64,000 nt of DNA, taken from positions 15,544,494 to 15,608,493 of the forward strand of contig NC_064040.1 of assembly GCF_932526225.1 (NCBI RefSeq). The letters are read 5' to 3'. Below are positions 12,098 through 24,000 of this stretch, one piece after another. The notes beneath the pieces were generated by a model. The model was not told the DNA's origin and did no database searches. It worked only from the letters and a program-made list of their open reading frames with translations. How positions within the stretch are numbered: the stretch's first letter is position 1; the number at the start of each line of letters is the position of its first letter. This DNA comes from Nematostella vectensis. Taxonomy: Eukaryota > Cnidaria > Anthozoa > Actiniaria > Edwardsiidae. The translations under genes and the position numbers were made by a program.

Positions 12098-12159
12098 CAT
12101 GCTCGAAGATCCAGCGTACTTTGCGGGCGCTCCCAAAGTACGCTGGATCTTCAAGCATG
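12098..12159. repeat. Near-perfect 26-bp palindrome
   Basis: Arms 12098-12123 and 12134-12159 are complementary over 26 bp with one mismatch (around gatccagcgtactttg), separated by 10 bp. This is strong hairpin or cruciform potential, about 350 bp before the first coding exon of gene B. Confidence 0.9.
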
Positions 12160-12505
12160 ACCAAGTTCAGAAGTGCAGCTAAATGGGCACAACCTCGTCA
12201 CCAGGGCCTTCTGGGTAATTTTCAATTTGGCGTCTAGCTAGGTTTGGAATAATTGGTAACATTACCGTCAGGAAATAGTGACGTTTAACAAAGACTTGTC
12301 AATGATTGGTTGTTAGCCAGATTTGTTTGATCGCAAAATCGTCCTATCAAAAACAGTTTTGTTTACACACTATAAACCAGAGTGGAAGTCAGTGGCGTAT
12401 ATTAGATTGTTGATTGATTTAGCCAGGTTTGTGTGACTAGGCAGAATTAACTATTAAAAATCATACAAACACTGTATTACATTTATTTAATTTGTTTCAG
12501 GTAGA

Positions 12506-12670
12506 ATGGCCATGCCCCGACTCGTTCTCCGTGGCTGTTTTTCGCGTCATCCTCGCCGCTACCTTCTTCTTGTATTGTTGGTAACTTCTGCACTCTTCGT
12601 TTGGCAATTCAACTTTGTTCACTTCTTCGACCCAAAAAATCACAATTTCAAACAACTTATCCAGTTTCAG
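12506..12670 (+). CDS. Gene B exon 1 (coding): signal anchor
   Basis: Fifty-five codons from the ATG to the donor CAG|GTAATA. Arg-rich cytoplasmic residues are followed by a hydrophobic helix, then an aromatic-rich lumenal stem start (FNFVHFFDP). Confidence 0.8.
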
Positions 12671-15600
12671 GTAATATTTCATATTATATGTTGTATATTT
12701 TTGTTATTATATAGTTGTAGTAGTTGTAAACATGATTTTAAAAGTAAAATAACCTGTTGTAACAAGTGAAATCTGCTGTCGGCTTATGAGAAAATTATTT
12801 ATTTTCCAATTCTTTTTGTCGGCCACTGTGTTCGTCACAACACAAAGTAGCTGATATACGAAATTAGCGTTGCTTATTTGTTATATTTATAATACGTGGT
12901 AGTTATCTGAATAAATAATATCGAATGATATATTGGACTTTCTACGGCAGATGCACATTGAAGTATCATTTGCAAATAAGACTGGGATCCATTTAACAAT
13001 AAGTATGTCGTCTTATAAAGTTAATTGAAAGTCAAGTGTTTTCCGCTTCCTAAATAAACCTGTAAACTAGTTTTTTTTATCTATAATTACCATTTGTTGC
13101 TTGGCATTTGGGTCAATTTGATTTTTGCAAAAAAAACAAAAATGGTTGCTAATTTTTGTTGCTAGTTATAAGCAACCATCCTTCTAAGCAGCTATCTTTT
13201 TAAACCATACTTCTAAGCAACCATCCTTCTAAGCAGCTATCTAAACCATACTTCTAAGCAACCATCCTTCTAAGCAGCTATCTAAACCATACTTCTAAGC
13301 AACCATCCTTCTAAGCAGCTATCTAAACCATACTTCTAAGCAACCATCCTTCTAAGCAGCTATCTTTCTAAACAATACTTCTAAGCAACCATCCTTCTAA
13401 GCAACCATCCCACTAACAGCTGGACCAGTAGTCACACACGCTTGTCCGTGACGTCACTTCCGATATTATGCAACTTCTTCGCATCTATTCCTTCGAAGCA
13501 ACCATCAATTTTCTTTCATCTAACATAGAGTCTAGCACTTCTTTCCGCGTTCAATTCCGCAAATTGTTACGGGATCATTTGCGGGCCTGCTATGTTGTTT
13601 TTTTGGGGAATCACAAGCTCAGTGGTTTTCTCGTATGAAAACGCTTCGATACTAAAGTCAATAGAAACGTATTAAAAAAAAAATAAAAGAATTGGTAGTG
13701 GATTTTGGTGTATAATAAAGGCTGAAGCCTCACAAGAAGTCTCTGTGTCGTTTTCCTTCCCATTTGAGCCGTTCTGGGACTCCAGCCTTTATTATACACC
13801 AAAATCCAATACCAATTCTTTAATTTTTTATACGTTTCTATTGACTTTAGTATCGAAGCGCTTTCATACTAGAAGACCACTGTGGTCTGGGGCGCCTGTG
13901 GAGGGAACAGCTCGTCCCAGGCCTATCGGCACCACTAACGGCTGGACCAATAGCCACACACGCTTGTCCGTGACGTCACTTCCGATATTATTCAACTTCT
14001 TTGATCTATTCGTGCTATAAAACACCCATAAACACTCGAAAAGGTAAACGAATAAACGGGGAAATTCAGTATTTCAAAGCCCAACATAGCTCGCTAAAAT
14101 GTGCAAAGTAAAAAATAAGTGCCGACGATCACTCGCTGGCGCGTCAAAATGTGAATAGAATATTTAATTTGCCTCCACAATCTGCAATAATTAGTAAAAT
14201 AAGGATTTTGAAAAGCTATGAAACATTTTCCCCATCCTCTCGAGGCCGGGAAGTATGAATCTCGCTAATCCTCACACACTTGCGAACTTTTTCATTGTTC
14301 TGGCGTCGCTTCATCGGTCAAGGGTTGTAAACATCCCGATAAAAGCTTCTATTTTCAACCCGGGCGATCTCCGAAGCCTGTACGATAAACAAAACCGTTC
14401 CGCATTGAATATAATTTAAAGCCATTGACAGGGAATACCAAAACCTCTGTTCCGGAAACTTTTTAGCACTGCTAATCAATCGGATTTTGGATTCAAGACT
14501 TCAAGCTTTTTACTTGAGCCTTCCTTGTGGTTAGCGGTCTTCTGCATGAGAACTATCCAGGCGCTTTTCTGATTGGCTGAAATTTCAATCGCAGGACAAA
14601 CGCCCGCAGACGAGTTATCCAGCGGTTGATGGGGGCACGTATTGCGGGCTGAAAGAAACGAGCTGGAAATCGAGCCTATTGGGGGCCTACTGTGTGCTTT
14701 TTGGGGTTCATTTGCGAGCCGGAATCATTTGCGAGCCGGAATCATTTGCGGGCCGGAATCATTTGCGAGCCGGAATCATTTGCGGGCCTGCACAATAATG
14801 TGCAAGTGTGTTTTATTGCACCCATTTTCATCGGCTCATTCAAGAAACTATGATATTTTTAATATTGTGTTTAGCAGTTTTTTTTATTAGGGCGTCGAGA
14901 ACCATCATCATATAAACTCCAAGTGGACATCACTCTCATCTTCTTTGGAATATATCGAGGTAACGGGAAGCCTGTGTCGTCACAAGACGCGATTAGTTGT
15001 CAGGGGTTACCTTAATGGCTGACTAGATTGGGAGGATTTTCTACCAGCGTTTGATCGTTTCTTAAAGCTTTGGCTTATTAAAATGTCCAAAACATCCAGG
15101 GAAGGGGGTGTATTATTTATCTCCTTATTATAGCAAGAGATTAGAAATCCAGAAGGGAAACTTTAGAAATAATCTATTGTGCTTTGAATGAGTGCATGTG
15201 GGCGACCGTGTGGTAGAGTGAATAAGCCAGTCAGCTTGGTTGTATTATTCGCTCGACCTGTTTAACTTCATATCTAATTCTTAAGTCGTTGTTATGGCAA
15301 CCCAGATATCCGACGTCAGACTCAACTCAATCAACACAAGCATCGTCTTCCTACACATCTCCAAGGCAACCAGTCAATGTAACCTGGTCGGGAATACTTG
15401 CCGGGGAATCCTTGAAACTAGGACAGGTGACTCGGTTCGCTATATCTTGCTGTCCTCCTTACCGACGCTAGAAAAAGGGCCGGATACCCTACACTTAAAG
15501 TCTACGTTCGCCAGCGATGTGGGTGAGTGCTTGATGGTTTGTAGATCTCCCCACTAGCGTATTGGCGGTTTTAGGCTTTATCGTCAGCTGTTCGTGCACG

Positions 15601-18600
15601 AACTATAGCGCGAGCTATTTTTCTTCCTTGCTGGAGATGGCCATACTAGGGAGTGTGGGTGCGTGTGTGTGTGTGTGTGTGTGGGGGGAGGTTGGGAAGA
15701 GGGGCCGGGGGAGATGGCAAGGGGGGCCATGTTGGTTTAGTCCCCATCCGCAATATTTTTTTAAGCACTATAATTCAGTCCACCAACCTAGTGCTTTTCA
15801 ACGGTTATTTTCGTGTAGACAATGCCGGCGTCCCACTATTCTTGACTTTGGCTACGACACTGTGTGGTTATGTAATCTAAAGAAAATTCCCATGCATTAC
15901 GTTATCTACAATCTCTTGTATGTGTGTTTTTGTTGGGTATTTTAAAGTTTGTACAAGAGATGGAAATTGCTCACCAACAGAAAAAAACAATTGCTCGGTG
16001 GCCGACCATGTTACATTCACCACCATGAGCGGTAATCCACACCAGAGTTCAATTGAATTTTCAATTCTTAGTTTACAAGGAGTCGACCTGCGCCATCCAT
16101 GCCCGCCTGTCAGACAGTCAGCGGTCTCCCGGATGCAAATTACCTAACCTTGACCCGTTCGACCCTATGGTGAAGCAATTCATGTCACCGATGGAACCCA
16201 TGTTCTGTCCGGGGGAGATGTACACTAGTTACCACGACTGCGTCCTCAAGGCGAGAAAGAAAGGTCAGGGTTTATTTCAAGACAGACTGAGTCAGGGCCA
16301 TTATCTAGTAAGGCGACAGGATGCAAGGAAGCAAGGACCCTTATTAAGCAAGGGGACATTGATCATAGAAACAGGGCCATTCTCTAGTAAGGCGACAGGT
16401 AGCAAGAACAAAACGGAGCCCTTTTAAGCAAGGGGACAGTGATCATAGCAACAGGGCCATTCTCTAGTAAGGCGACAGGGAGCAAAGACAAAAATCCCTT
16501 ATTAAGAGAGGAGAAAGGGATCATAGAAACAGTGCCATTATCAAGTAGGGGGACGGGGAGCGAAGACAAATGGACCCTTATTAAGCAAGGGGACAGGGAT
16601 CATAGAAACAGGGCCGTTATCTAGTAAGGCGACAGGAAGCAAGGACAAAAAGGAGCCTTATTAAGCAAGGGTACAGGGTTCATAATAACAGGGCCATTAT
16701 CTAGTAAGATATTCAAACAGGGGCAAGGATATTTAAACAGGGGCAAAGAGTTTAACTAAGGGTTGTCGCACCCCTCCAATGAAGCATGGACTGACTATTG
16801 ATTTCGTGATTTGGGGCTCCCTAAATTTACCCAGACTGTTTGAAATCCAATATATTTTTCCTTACCTTCTATTTGTTTGTAGAGGCTGTGAGAAGAATTG
16901 TGTACCGAGCTATTAGAAGACCAGAGGCTAGCGACTCCGGGTTTGAAACTGGACCGGAAAAGACTCTTCCTTTGGATGGCAACGGGGTTAAACTTGACGA
17001 AGACTTTATCCAGGTGGGCTGCCTGTGTTATTACACGAACATGTCAAAAACAACATGCTCTAAACACAAACCGTTCCATTAAAGAATGTCGATCAACGAC
17101 TCCTTTTTTATTGTTTATCATTGAAATTACAGCGGTTCATTCGCAATAAAACTCCAAAAGAACAATCTACGAATAGTATGATATGTCATTAATATTTGAT
17201 TGAAAATATCTTGGTTACTTGTTCGAATTAGCCGATAGAAATGGATGCTTTGTGACAATTGAGCGAGAGCAAAAAAATGGCGGTGTGATTGGCCTTCTTT
17301 AACCTTCAAAACCCCACCCCCAAGCGAGGGGATGAGGTTATTCAATGTTTGGGATGCTCGAGGTATTTTTATGGTCTAAAATCAAGGCATTGGCAAATAT
17401 CCTTTTTCTTAAGCTCTGTCCAGTAGTCTGGTGGGGATAGATTAAACTTTTCATAATACATACAAATACAGCTCATGCAGAGTATCTATAAAGTAATATC
17501 TCCCGAATAACAAAAGAACACGTGCAAAAGAAATATATATATATATATATAAAATGATGGTTGAAGGCTTTCATAGAAAGTGCTCAATACTCGAAAGTAG
17601 AGCGGTGTATAGTGTTGGTTTGAGAAAAATACAAACTACATAGGTTTCCCTACAGGTCTGTTTCGTGGTTGCCCACTCATCAGGGGATATATTATATATA
17701 TATATATAAATCTGTAAAATCTGTAAAAATCTGTATATTTATGCTAGGCTATAGAGGAAAGCCTGTTCTTGAAGCTGCTACGGAATGATATAGTAATAAT
17801 AAAGAAGACGAAACGCGGTCTTCATAATTGGCGTTTTCTACTTTTCGTAGGTGGAAACCCAGCTTAAAAGCGGTGGAACCCAAACTGACCTTCATGCCCA
17901 TGTCTCGCCAAAACCTGAAGTACTCTCCCGACCAAAAAAAGACGCTGGTATCCCACTAAATATTATAATCCTCGGCATGGACGGAAACTCAAACGCAAAC
18001 GTTCAGCGACTTCTTCCGGACACATACAAATTCCTGCAGGACGAGCTCAAGGCTTTTATATTTAAAGGGTTTTCCCTGCTTGGAGAGGCGACAACGCCTC
18101 AACTTACTGGACTTTTAACCGGGAAAACTGTGGAGGAAAACTGCGCGAAGCATGAGGCGAGGAAGGGCGTTACATTTGATGGGACTGTGGATCCTTGGCC
18201 ATTTGTATTTAAGGATTTGAAGCAGCATGGTTACGTCACAATGTTCAGCGAGGATGCGCCTACCATTGGTAAGTAACGGTTTGTATGCAAACGCGCTAAT
18301 GCGAACCAGAAACGTTAGAATGGATTTGCTGAGGAGATGTTTGTCATTGCCGATAGCTATTCTCTTAAGAAGGGGGAGGGGGGCTGGAGATTGCGCGCCT
18401 CTTTTCGCCCTCCCTATCTTGTAGCGTGTAGCATGCGTAACCTTATATGGTGTCCAATGTATGACGTCGTGTAGCATGCGTAACCTTATTTGGTGTCCAA
18501 TGTATGACGTCGTGTAGCATGCGTAACCTTATTTGGTGTCCAATGTATGACGTCGTGTAGCATGCCTAACCTTATTTGGTGTCCAATGTATGACGTCGTG

Positions 18601-20813
18601 TAGCATGCGTAACCTTATATGGTGTCCAATGTATGACGTCGTGTAGCATGCGTAACCTTTTATGGTGTCCAATGTATGACGTCGTGTAGCATGTGTAACC
18701 TTATTTTGTGTATGATGTATGACGTCGTGTAACATGCGTAACCTTATTTGGTCCGCCATTACTCTATATATACTACTATATATACTATACTATATATAGC
18801 TGAACCAATCAGCGCGTCCCATTCGCCATGCCGGAATCCGGCATGAGAACATTCAAATTGAACAGTACTTGTATGAGGCCTTGTCTTATTTCTCGCCGGC
18901 GCGATGAGAACATAGGCCTGATACTCAGGTTATCGTGTAGCATGCGTAATCTTATTTGATAAATGTATGACGACGTGTAGCATGCTAAACCTCATTTGGT
19001 GTACGATGTATGACGTCGTGTAGCATGCGTAATCTCATTTGGTGTATGATGAATGACGACGTGTAGAGTGCGTAACCTTATTTGGTGTATGATGTATAAC
19101 GTATGACGTCGTGTAGCATGCGTAACCTTATTTGGTATACGATGTATGACGCCGTGCAGCATGCGTAACCTTATTTGGTGTATGATGTATAACGTATGAC
19201 GTCGTGTAGCATGCGTAACCTTATTTTGTATAGATGAATGACGTCGTGTAGCATGTGTAACCTTATTTGGTGTACGATGAATGACGTCGTGTAGCATGCG
19301 TCACCTTATTTGGAGTATGATGTTAGCCTGATGTTACTCTTTATGACCGGATACCGGATGCACGCAGGCTAGTATTATGTATGATGTCGTGTATCGTGTA
19401 ACCTTACTTGGTGTATGGATAAATGACATATTGTTTCCTTATTTGGTGTGCGATGTACGACGTATAGTGGCGTATAATTTTAGACTCAAGCGCGCAGACA
19501 ACAAAACCAACCTAGGCTACATCAAAGACCCCAGTCACTTATAGATTTAGAGTTTTCATTTTGTAATTCATGGTAAATTCGGCCTAATATTTCCTTGCTC
19601 GCAACATGGTGTATTTGATATGCTTATGGGACTATGCGTGTCATTACGTCACTGCGTCCATTGCGTATGTCTTACTTCACTGACATTTTCTTGTTGTGAT
19701 AAGTGACACCACATTCCAACTATTACAGGGGCGTTCAACCTTCGCCTGAACGGCTTCACGAATCAGCCAACCGACCACTACGGGCATTACTTCTGGTGGG
19801 CGGTGCCCATGGACGCGGAACTCGGCGTCCACTCGAACTGCATTAATGCGCAGGCGCAGCACGTGATTCAGCTCCAGTACCTTCGCAGCCTTATCACGGC
19901 ATACCCAAACACGCCCAAATTTGGATTCACATTCTTGGGAAGCCTTTGTCATCAGCATCTTAATATGGTCAGCAGTGGTGCACGGGATATTCACCAGTTT
20001 TTGAAGTCTTTGCATTCTGATGGATTATTAAACAATACTCTGCTTATTGTGATGGGGGACCACGGGGCGAGGTTTGATTCGATTCGCGCCACGCTGCAAG
20101 GGAAGCAAGAAGAGCGCCTGCCATTCTTATCCATGGCGTTTCCTGATTGGTTCCGCGTAAAGTATCCAAAGTTCAGCTCAAATTTGGCGGAGAACACTCA
20201 ACGGATTATTTCGCCTCTCGATGTACATGCCACTTTCATGCATATACTCAAGTATCCACACAATCCATCGAAATCCGATCTTACGAGAGGTACAAGCCTT
20301 TTCGAGCACATCCCTGAAAGCCGTGAATGCATTCACGCCGGGATCCCTGATCATTTTTGTCCGTGCGTGATCTGGAAACCAGTTCCTACTGCGCATCCTC
20401 ATGTTCAACTTGGCGCGCATCTGACCCTGCACCAAATTAACAAACTGCTGACCCAAAGAAACGAGGTAAAGTCACTCTGTCACGGACTTGAACTTGACCA
20501 GATTTTAAATGCTGTGCAGGAATTGCCGAATAAGAAAATGGTACTATTTAATGGAATTAAGGACGGTGCTGGTTTAGGGGTTGGTACTCCAATGTTTATA
20601 GACGATTCAGAGAAGCAACAATCTAAGTGTAACTATCAGATTCAGCTCCGTGTTCGGCCTAGTATGGCCCTTTTTGAGTCGAGTGTCCGGTTAGAGAATG
20701 GACGCCTGACTCTAGACTCGGACATCAGCAGAGTGAATAGATACGGAACGCAGTCGGATTGTGTCAAACAATCGCATCCGTTTTTACGAAAATTCTGCTT
20801 ATGCAGGCATTGA
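12506..20813 (+). CDS. Gene B: DUF229 family protein
   Basis: Eight coding exons join in frame: 12506-12670, 14891-14959, 15306-15522, 15948-16031, 16072-16263, 16883-17013, 17851-18268 and 19729-20813, giving about 786 residues. The N-terminus (MAMPRLVLRGCFSRHPRRY then LLLVLLVTSALFVW) is a basic-flanked signal anchor, so a type II membrane protein is likely. Family features are CKLPNLDPFDP, NIIILGMDGNSNAN, TTPQLTGLLTG and, in the last exon, NNTLLIVMGDHGARF followed by QGKQEERLPFLS and PLDVHATFMHIL. DUF229 resembles the alkaline phosphatase/sulfatase fold, with Asp/His metal ligands such as DGN and GDHG. Catalytic activity and substrate are unknown. The ATG at 12506 lies 5 bp after an acceptor (tttgtttcag), so a 5' UTR exon must exist upstream. 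An ATTAAA at 20838 may be the poly(A) signal. The introns hold minisatellites and a hammerhead motif. Confidence 0.9.
13167..13410. repeat. 41-bp minisatellite in gene B intron 1
   Basis: About 5-6 copies combining aagcaaccatccttctaagc with agctatctaaaccatacttc. The flanking copies are longer or degraded. Confidence 0.88.
13410..14011. repeat. Direct repeats flanking a fold-back element
   Basis: About 80 bp at 13410-13490 (core cacacacgcttgtccgtgac then gtcacttccgatattat) recurs at 13932-14011. Each copy holds a TGACGTCAC CRE-like site. Between them lies the large inverted repeat at 13620-13882. Confidence 0.8.
13620..13882. mobile_element. Fold-back element with ~100-bp arms
   Basis: Arm 13620-13724 is the reverse complement of 13783-13882 with about 10 differences. 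Core sequences are tcgatactaaagtcaataga and ggattttggtgtataataaa. The arms are separated by 58 bp of unique sequence. No transposase is present. This fits a fold-back MITE or an inverted duplication. Confidence 0.8.
14706..14790. repeat. 17-bp tandem repeat (5 copies)
   Basis: Units of catttgcgagccggaat, alternating gcgag and gcggg. The related phrase catttgcgggcctgc also occurs at 13577-13591. Confidence 0.9.
14891..14959 (+). CDS. Gene B exon 2: stem
   Basis: Twenty-three codons, phase 0 to 0, between the acceptor tttttattag and the donor GAG|GTAACG. The sequence begins GVENHHHINSKW and has no domain; it is a likely lumenal stem. Confidence 0.65.
15306..15522 (+). CDS. Gene B exon 3
   Basis: Acceptor caacccag, donor G|GTGAGT, phase 0 to 1. 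It begins ISDVRLNSINTSIVFLHISK and has a cysteine pair in SQCNLVGNTCRG. Confidence 0.7.
15948..16031 (+). CDS. Gene B exon 4
   Basis: Twenty-eight codons, phase 1 to 1, acceptor ttttaaag and donor G|GTAATC. It begins VCTRDGNCSPTEKNNCSVAD and contributes three cysteines. The phase fits both neighbours, but skipping it would also keep the frame, so it could be a cassette exon. Confidence 0.6.
16072..16263 (+). CDS. Gene B exon 5: DUF229 N-terminal motif
   Basis: Phase 1 to 1 after the acceptor caattcttag. It holds CKLPNLDPFDPMV, the conserved C-x-x-P-x-x-D-P-F-D-P motif near the start of DUF229, followed by FCPGEMYTSYHDC. Confidence 0.75.
16270..16715. repeat. ~78-bp tandem repeat in gene B intron
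   Basis: About 5.5 copies share ttattaagcaaggggacag, gggccatt and ctagtaaggcgacagg. The copies are moderately diverged. The array begins right after the donor of exon 16072-16263 but shows no clear exon-derived bases. Confidence 0.85.
16883..17013 (+). CDS. Gene B exon 6
   Basis: Acceptor tttgtttgtag, donor CAG|GTGGGC, phase 1 to 0. It encodes EAVRRIVYRAIRRPEAS and ends DEDFIQ. Reading through the donor stays open to a stop at 17080, so intron retention would truncate the protein before the catalytic-like domain. Confidence 0.75.
17641..17690 (-). ncRNA. Type I hammerhead ribozyme motif
   Basis: Read on the minus strand: CUGAUGA at 17683-17677; stem II GUGG/CCAC (17676-17673 with 17668-17665) capped by GCAA; GAAA at 17664-17661; short stem III ACA/UGU (17661-17659 with 17654-17652) around GACC; cleavage triplet GUA ending at 17651; stem I UCCC/GGGA (17687-17684 with 17650-17647). 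All catalytic-core bases are present in order. It is flanked on both sides by AT dinucleotide tracts and lies antisense in a gene B intron. Such minimal hammerheads are known from Penelope-like elements and retrozymes; the origin here is inferred. Activity is untested. Confidence 0.75.
17851..18268 (+). CDS. Gene B exon 7: phosphatase/sulfatase-like core
   Basis: Starts VETQLKSGGTQTDLHAHV after the acceptor cttttcgtag and ends phase 1 at G|GTAAGT. It carries NIIILGMDGNSN (first metal-site strand by analogy), ATTPQLTGLLTGKT and DPWPFVFKDLKQHGYVTMF, all typical of DUF229. Confidence 0.85.
18421..18750. repeat. 43-bp minisatellite with TGACGTC (left block)
   Basis: About 7-8 copies of a unit built from gtgtagcatgcgtaacctta and gtccaatgtatgacgtc. 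It lies in the last intron of gene B and is interrupted at 18750-18930 by unique AT-rich sequence. Confidence 0.92.
18930..19460. repeat. 43-bp minisatellite (right, diverged block)
   Basis: A continuation of the same array with more variation, including an expanded form with gatgtataacgtatgacgtc. A short unrelated segment lies at about 19324-19376. Confidence 0.85.
19729..20813 (+). CDS. Gene B terminal exon 8
   Basis: Starts at G|GGGCG after the acceptor tattacag. It has 361 full codons and TGA at 20811-20813. It contains NNTLLIVMGDHGARFDS (metal-ligand Asp-His), QGKQEERLPFL, RIISPLDVHATF and a cysteine-rich C-terminal part (HFCPCVIW, CNYQI, CLCRH). Confidence 0.92.
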
Positions 20814-20837
20814 TAGTATGTTTTAGGGCTATATAGA

Positions 20838-20843
20838 ATTAAA
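20838..20843 (+). promoter_or_regulatory. Possible poly(A) signal of gene B
   Basis: ATTAAA lies 25 bp after the gene B stop, the commonest variant of AATAAA. It is close to the stop but plausible. Confidence 0.35.
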
Positions 20844-21059
20844 AGAATGTATGAAGACTTTTAGAAAAATAATATTTTTATAAAAAAAACTAGAATTTTC
20901 AAACAGGAATGGAATATTTATGGAAATCTCAAAACCCAAATTTAATATCCCATGTTATTTGTGGGATTCCGTTATCTAAATTTGCTTCCAAATTAAAAAT
21001 CCATTTTTTTCTACCGCTCCAGACTGAATAAGAAAAAATGGGGCACCTTTTAAAGCAAC

Positions 21060-24000
21060 CGAAATGATCCCTAAAAGCCTTTAACTGATCCCAGGTCTAA
21101 GACCATTCCCTCGTCACTATGGAGACAAATGATGGGTCTAAGACCATTTTCTCTTCACACTTCAGAGAGATTATAGGTCTGATACCATACCCTTGTCACT
21201 ATAGAGAAAAGTTATAGGTCTACGACCATTCCCTCGTCACTGTACAAACAAAATATAGGTCTATGACCATTCCCTCGTCACTATACAAACAGGTTATACG
21301 TCTGAGACCATTCCTTCGTCACTATACAAACAAGTTATAGGTCTAAGACCATTCCCTCATCACTATGGAGACAAACTCCTCCTCACTGCAGGTAAATCAT
21401 AGGTCTAAGACCATTACCTCATCGCTACAAGCAAATTATAGAACTAAGACCATTCTCTCTTCACTGCAGGCAAATTGTAGGTCTAAGATAATCCACTCTC
21501 GACACCACCGGCAAATTTGTGGCCATGACCACACCCTCGTCACCGAAGATCTAAGACTATTTTCTTTACACCACAGGGAGATTATATGTCGAGACCATTT
21601 CCTCGTCACACTACAGGGAGATTATATGTCAAGACCATTCCCTCGTTACTCTACAGGGAGATTATAGGTCAAGACGATTTCCTCGTTACTCTACAGGGAG
21701 ATTATAGGTCAAGACCATTTCCTCGTCACTCTACAGGGAGATTATAGGACAAGACCATTTCCTCGTTACTCTACAGGGAGATTATAGGTCAAGACCATTT
21801 CCTCGTCACACTACATGGAGATTATAGGTCAAGACCATTCCCTCGTCACTCTACAGGGAGATTATAGGTCAAGACCATTTCCTCGTCACTCTACAGGGAG
21901 ATTATAGGTCAAGACCATTTCCTCGTCACCCCACAGGGAGATTATATGTCAAGACTTCCTCGTCACTCTACAGGGAGAATATAGGCCAAGACCATTTCCT
22001 TGTCACACTACAGGGAGATTATATGTCAAGACTTCCTCGTCACACTACAGGGAGAATATAGGTCAAGACCATTTCCTCGTCACACTACAGGGAGATTATA
22101 GGCCAAGACCATTTCCTTGTCACACTACAGGAAGATTATAGGTCAAGACCATTTCCTCGTCACCCCACAGGGAGATTATATGTCAAGACTTCCTCGTCAC
22201 ACTACAGGGAGAATATAGGCCAAGACCATTTCCTCGTCACTCTACAAGGAGATTATAGGTCAAGACCATTTTCTTGTCACACTACAGGGAGATTATAGGT
22301 CAAGACCATTTCCTCGTCACTCTACAGGGAGATTATAGGTCAAGACCATTCCCTCGTCACTCTACAGGGAGATTATAGGTCAAGACCATTCCCTCGTCAC
22401 TCTACAGGGAGATTATAGGTCAAGACCATTTCCTCGTCACTCTACAGGGAGATTATAGGTCAAGACCATTTCCTCGTCACTTTACAGGGAGATTATATGT
22501 CAAGACCATTTCCTCGTCACTCTACAGGGAGATTATAGGTCAAGACCATTTCCTCGTCACTCTACCGAGAGATTATAGGTCAAGACCATTTCCTTGTCAC
22601 TCTACAGGGAGATTATATGTCAAGACCATTTCCTCGTCACTCTACAGGGAGATTATAGGTCAAGACCATTTCATCGTCACTCTACAGGGAGATTATAGGT
22701 CAAGACCATTTCATCGTCACTCTACAGGGAGATTATAGGTCAAGACCATTCCCTCGTCACTCCACAGGGAGATTATAGGTCAAGACCATTTCCTCGTCAC
22801 CCCACAGGGAGATTATATGTCAAGACTTCCTCGTCACACTACAGGGAGAATATAGGCCAAGACCATTTCCTCGTCACTCCACAGGGAGATTATAGGTCAA
22901 GACCATTTCCTCGTCACCCCACAGGGAGATTATATGTCAAGACTTCCTCGTCACACTACAGAGAGAATATAGGCCAAGACCATTTCCTCGTCACTCTACA
23001 AGGAGATTATATGTCAAGACTTCCTCGTCACACTACAGAGAGAATATAGGCCAAGACCATTTCCTTGTCACACTACAGGGAGATTATATGTCAAGACTTC
23101 CTCGTCACACTACAGGGAGAATATAGGTCAAGACCATTTCCTCGTCACACTACAGGGAGATTATAGGCCAAGACCATTTCCTTGTCACACTACAGGAAGA
23201 TTATAGGTCAAGACCATTTCCTCGTCACCCCACAGGGAGATTATATGTCAAGACTTCCTCGTCACACTACAGGGAGAATATAGGCCAAGACCATTTCCTC
23301 GTCACTCTACAAGGAGATTATAGGTCAAGACCATTTTCTTGTCACACTACAGGGAGATTATAGGTCAAGACCATTTCCTCGTCACTCTACAGGGAGATTA
23401 TAGGTCAAGACCATTCCCTCGTCACTCTACAGGGAGATTATAGGTCAAGACCATTCCCTCGTCACTCTACAGGGAGATTATAGGTCAAGACCATTCCCTC
23501 GTCACTCTACAGGGAGATTATAGGTCAAGACCATTTCCTCGTCACTCTACAGGGAGATTATAGGTCAAGACCATTTCCTCGTCACTTTACAGGGAGATTA
23601 TATGTCAAGACCATTTCCTCGTCACTCTACAGGGAGATTATAGGTCAAGACCATTTCCTCGTCACTCTACCGAGAGATTATAGGTCAAGACCATTTCCTT
23701 GTCACTCTACAGGGAGATTATATGTCAAGACCATTTCCTCGTCACTCTACAGGGAGATTATAGGTCAAGACCATTTCATCGTCACTCTACAGGGAGATTA
23801 TAGGTCAAGACCATTCCCTCGTCACTCCACAGGGAGATTATAGGTCAAGACCATTTCCTCGTCACCCCACAGGGAGATTATATGTCAAGACTTCCTCGTC
23901 ACACTACAGGGAGAATATAGGCCAAGACCATTTCCTCGTCACTCCACAGGGAGATTATAGGTCAAGACCATTTCCTCGTCACCCCACAGGGAGATTATAT

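Larger units (their letters stand above)
5866..12500. other. Intergenic region between genes A and B
   Basis: No supported coding region is seen. The stretch is AT-rich with scattered transposon remnants: a purine-rich tract at 9008-9050, a G-run tandem repeat at 9826-9975, two inverted-repeat MITEs, a 158-bp duplication and a long palindrome (listed separately). The 5' UTR and promoter of gene B must lie here, since coding exon 12501 follows an acceptor, but I could not fix them. Confidence 0.5.

Noticed and set aside
12117-12157. Palindrome considered as a terminator or RNA gene
   Set aside because: Rho-type terminators do not apply to this eukaryotic context, and no tRNA or snRNA features accompany it.
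16270-16715. 78-bp array tested as a copy of the preceding exon end
   Set aside because: Only short purine-rich similarity to the exon 16072-16263 end; the donor is not inside the unit.
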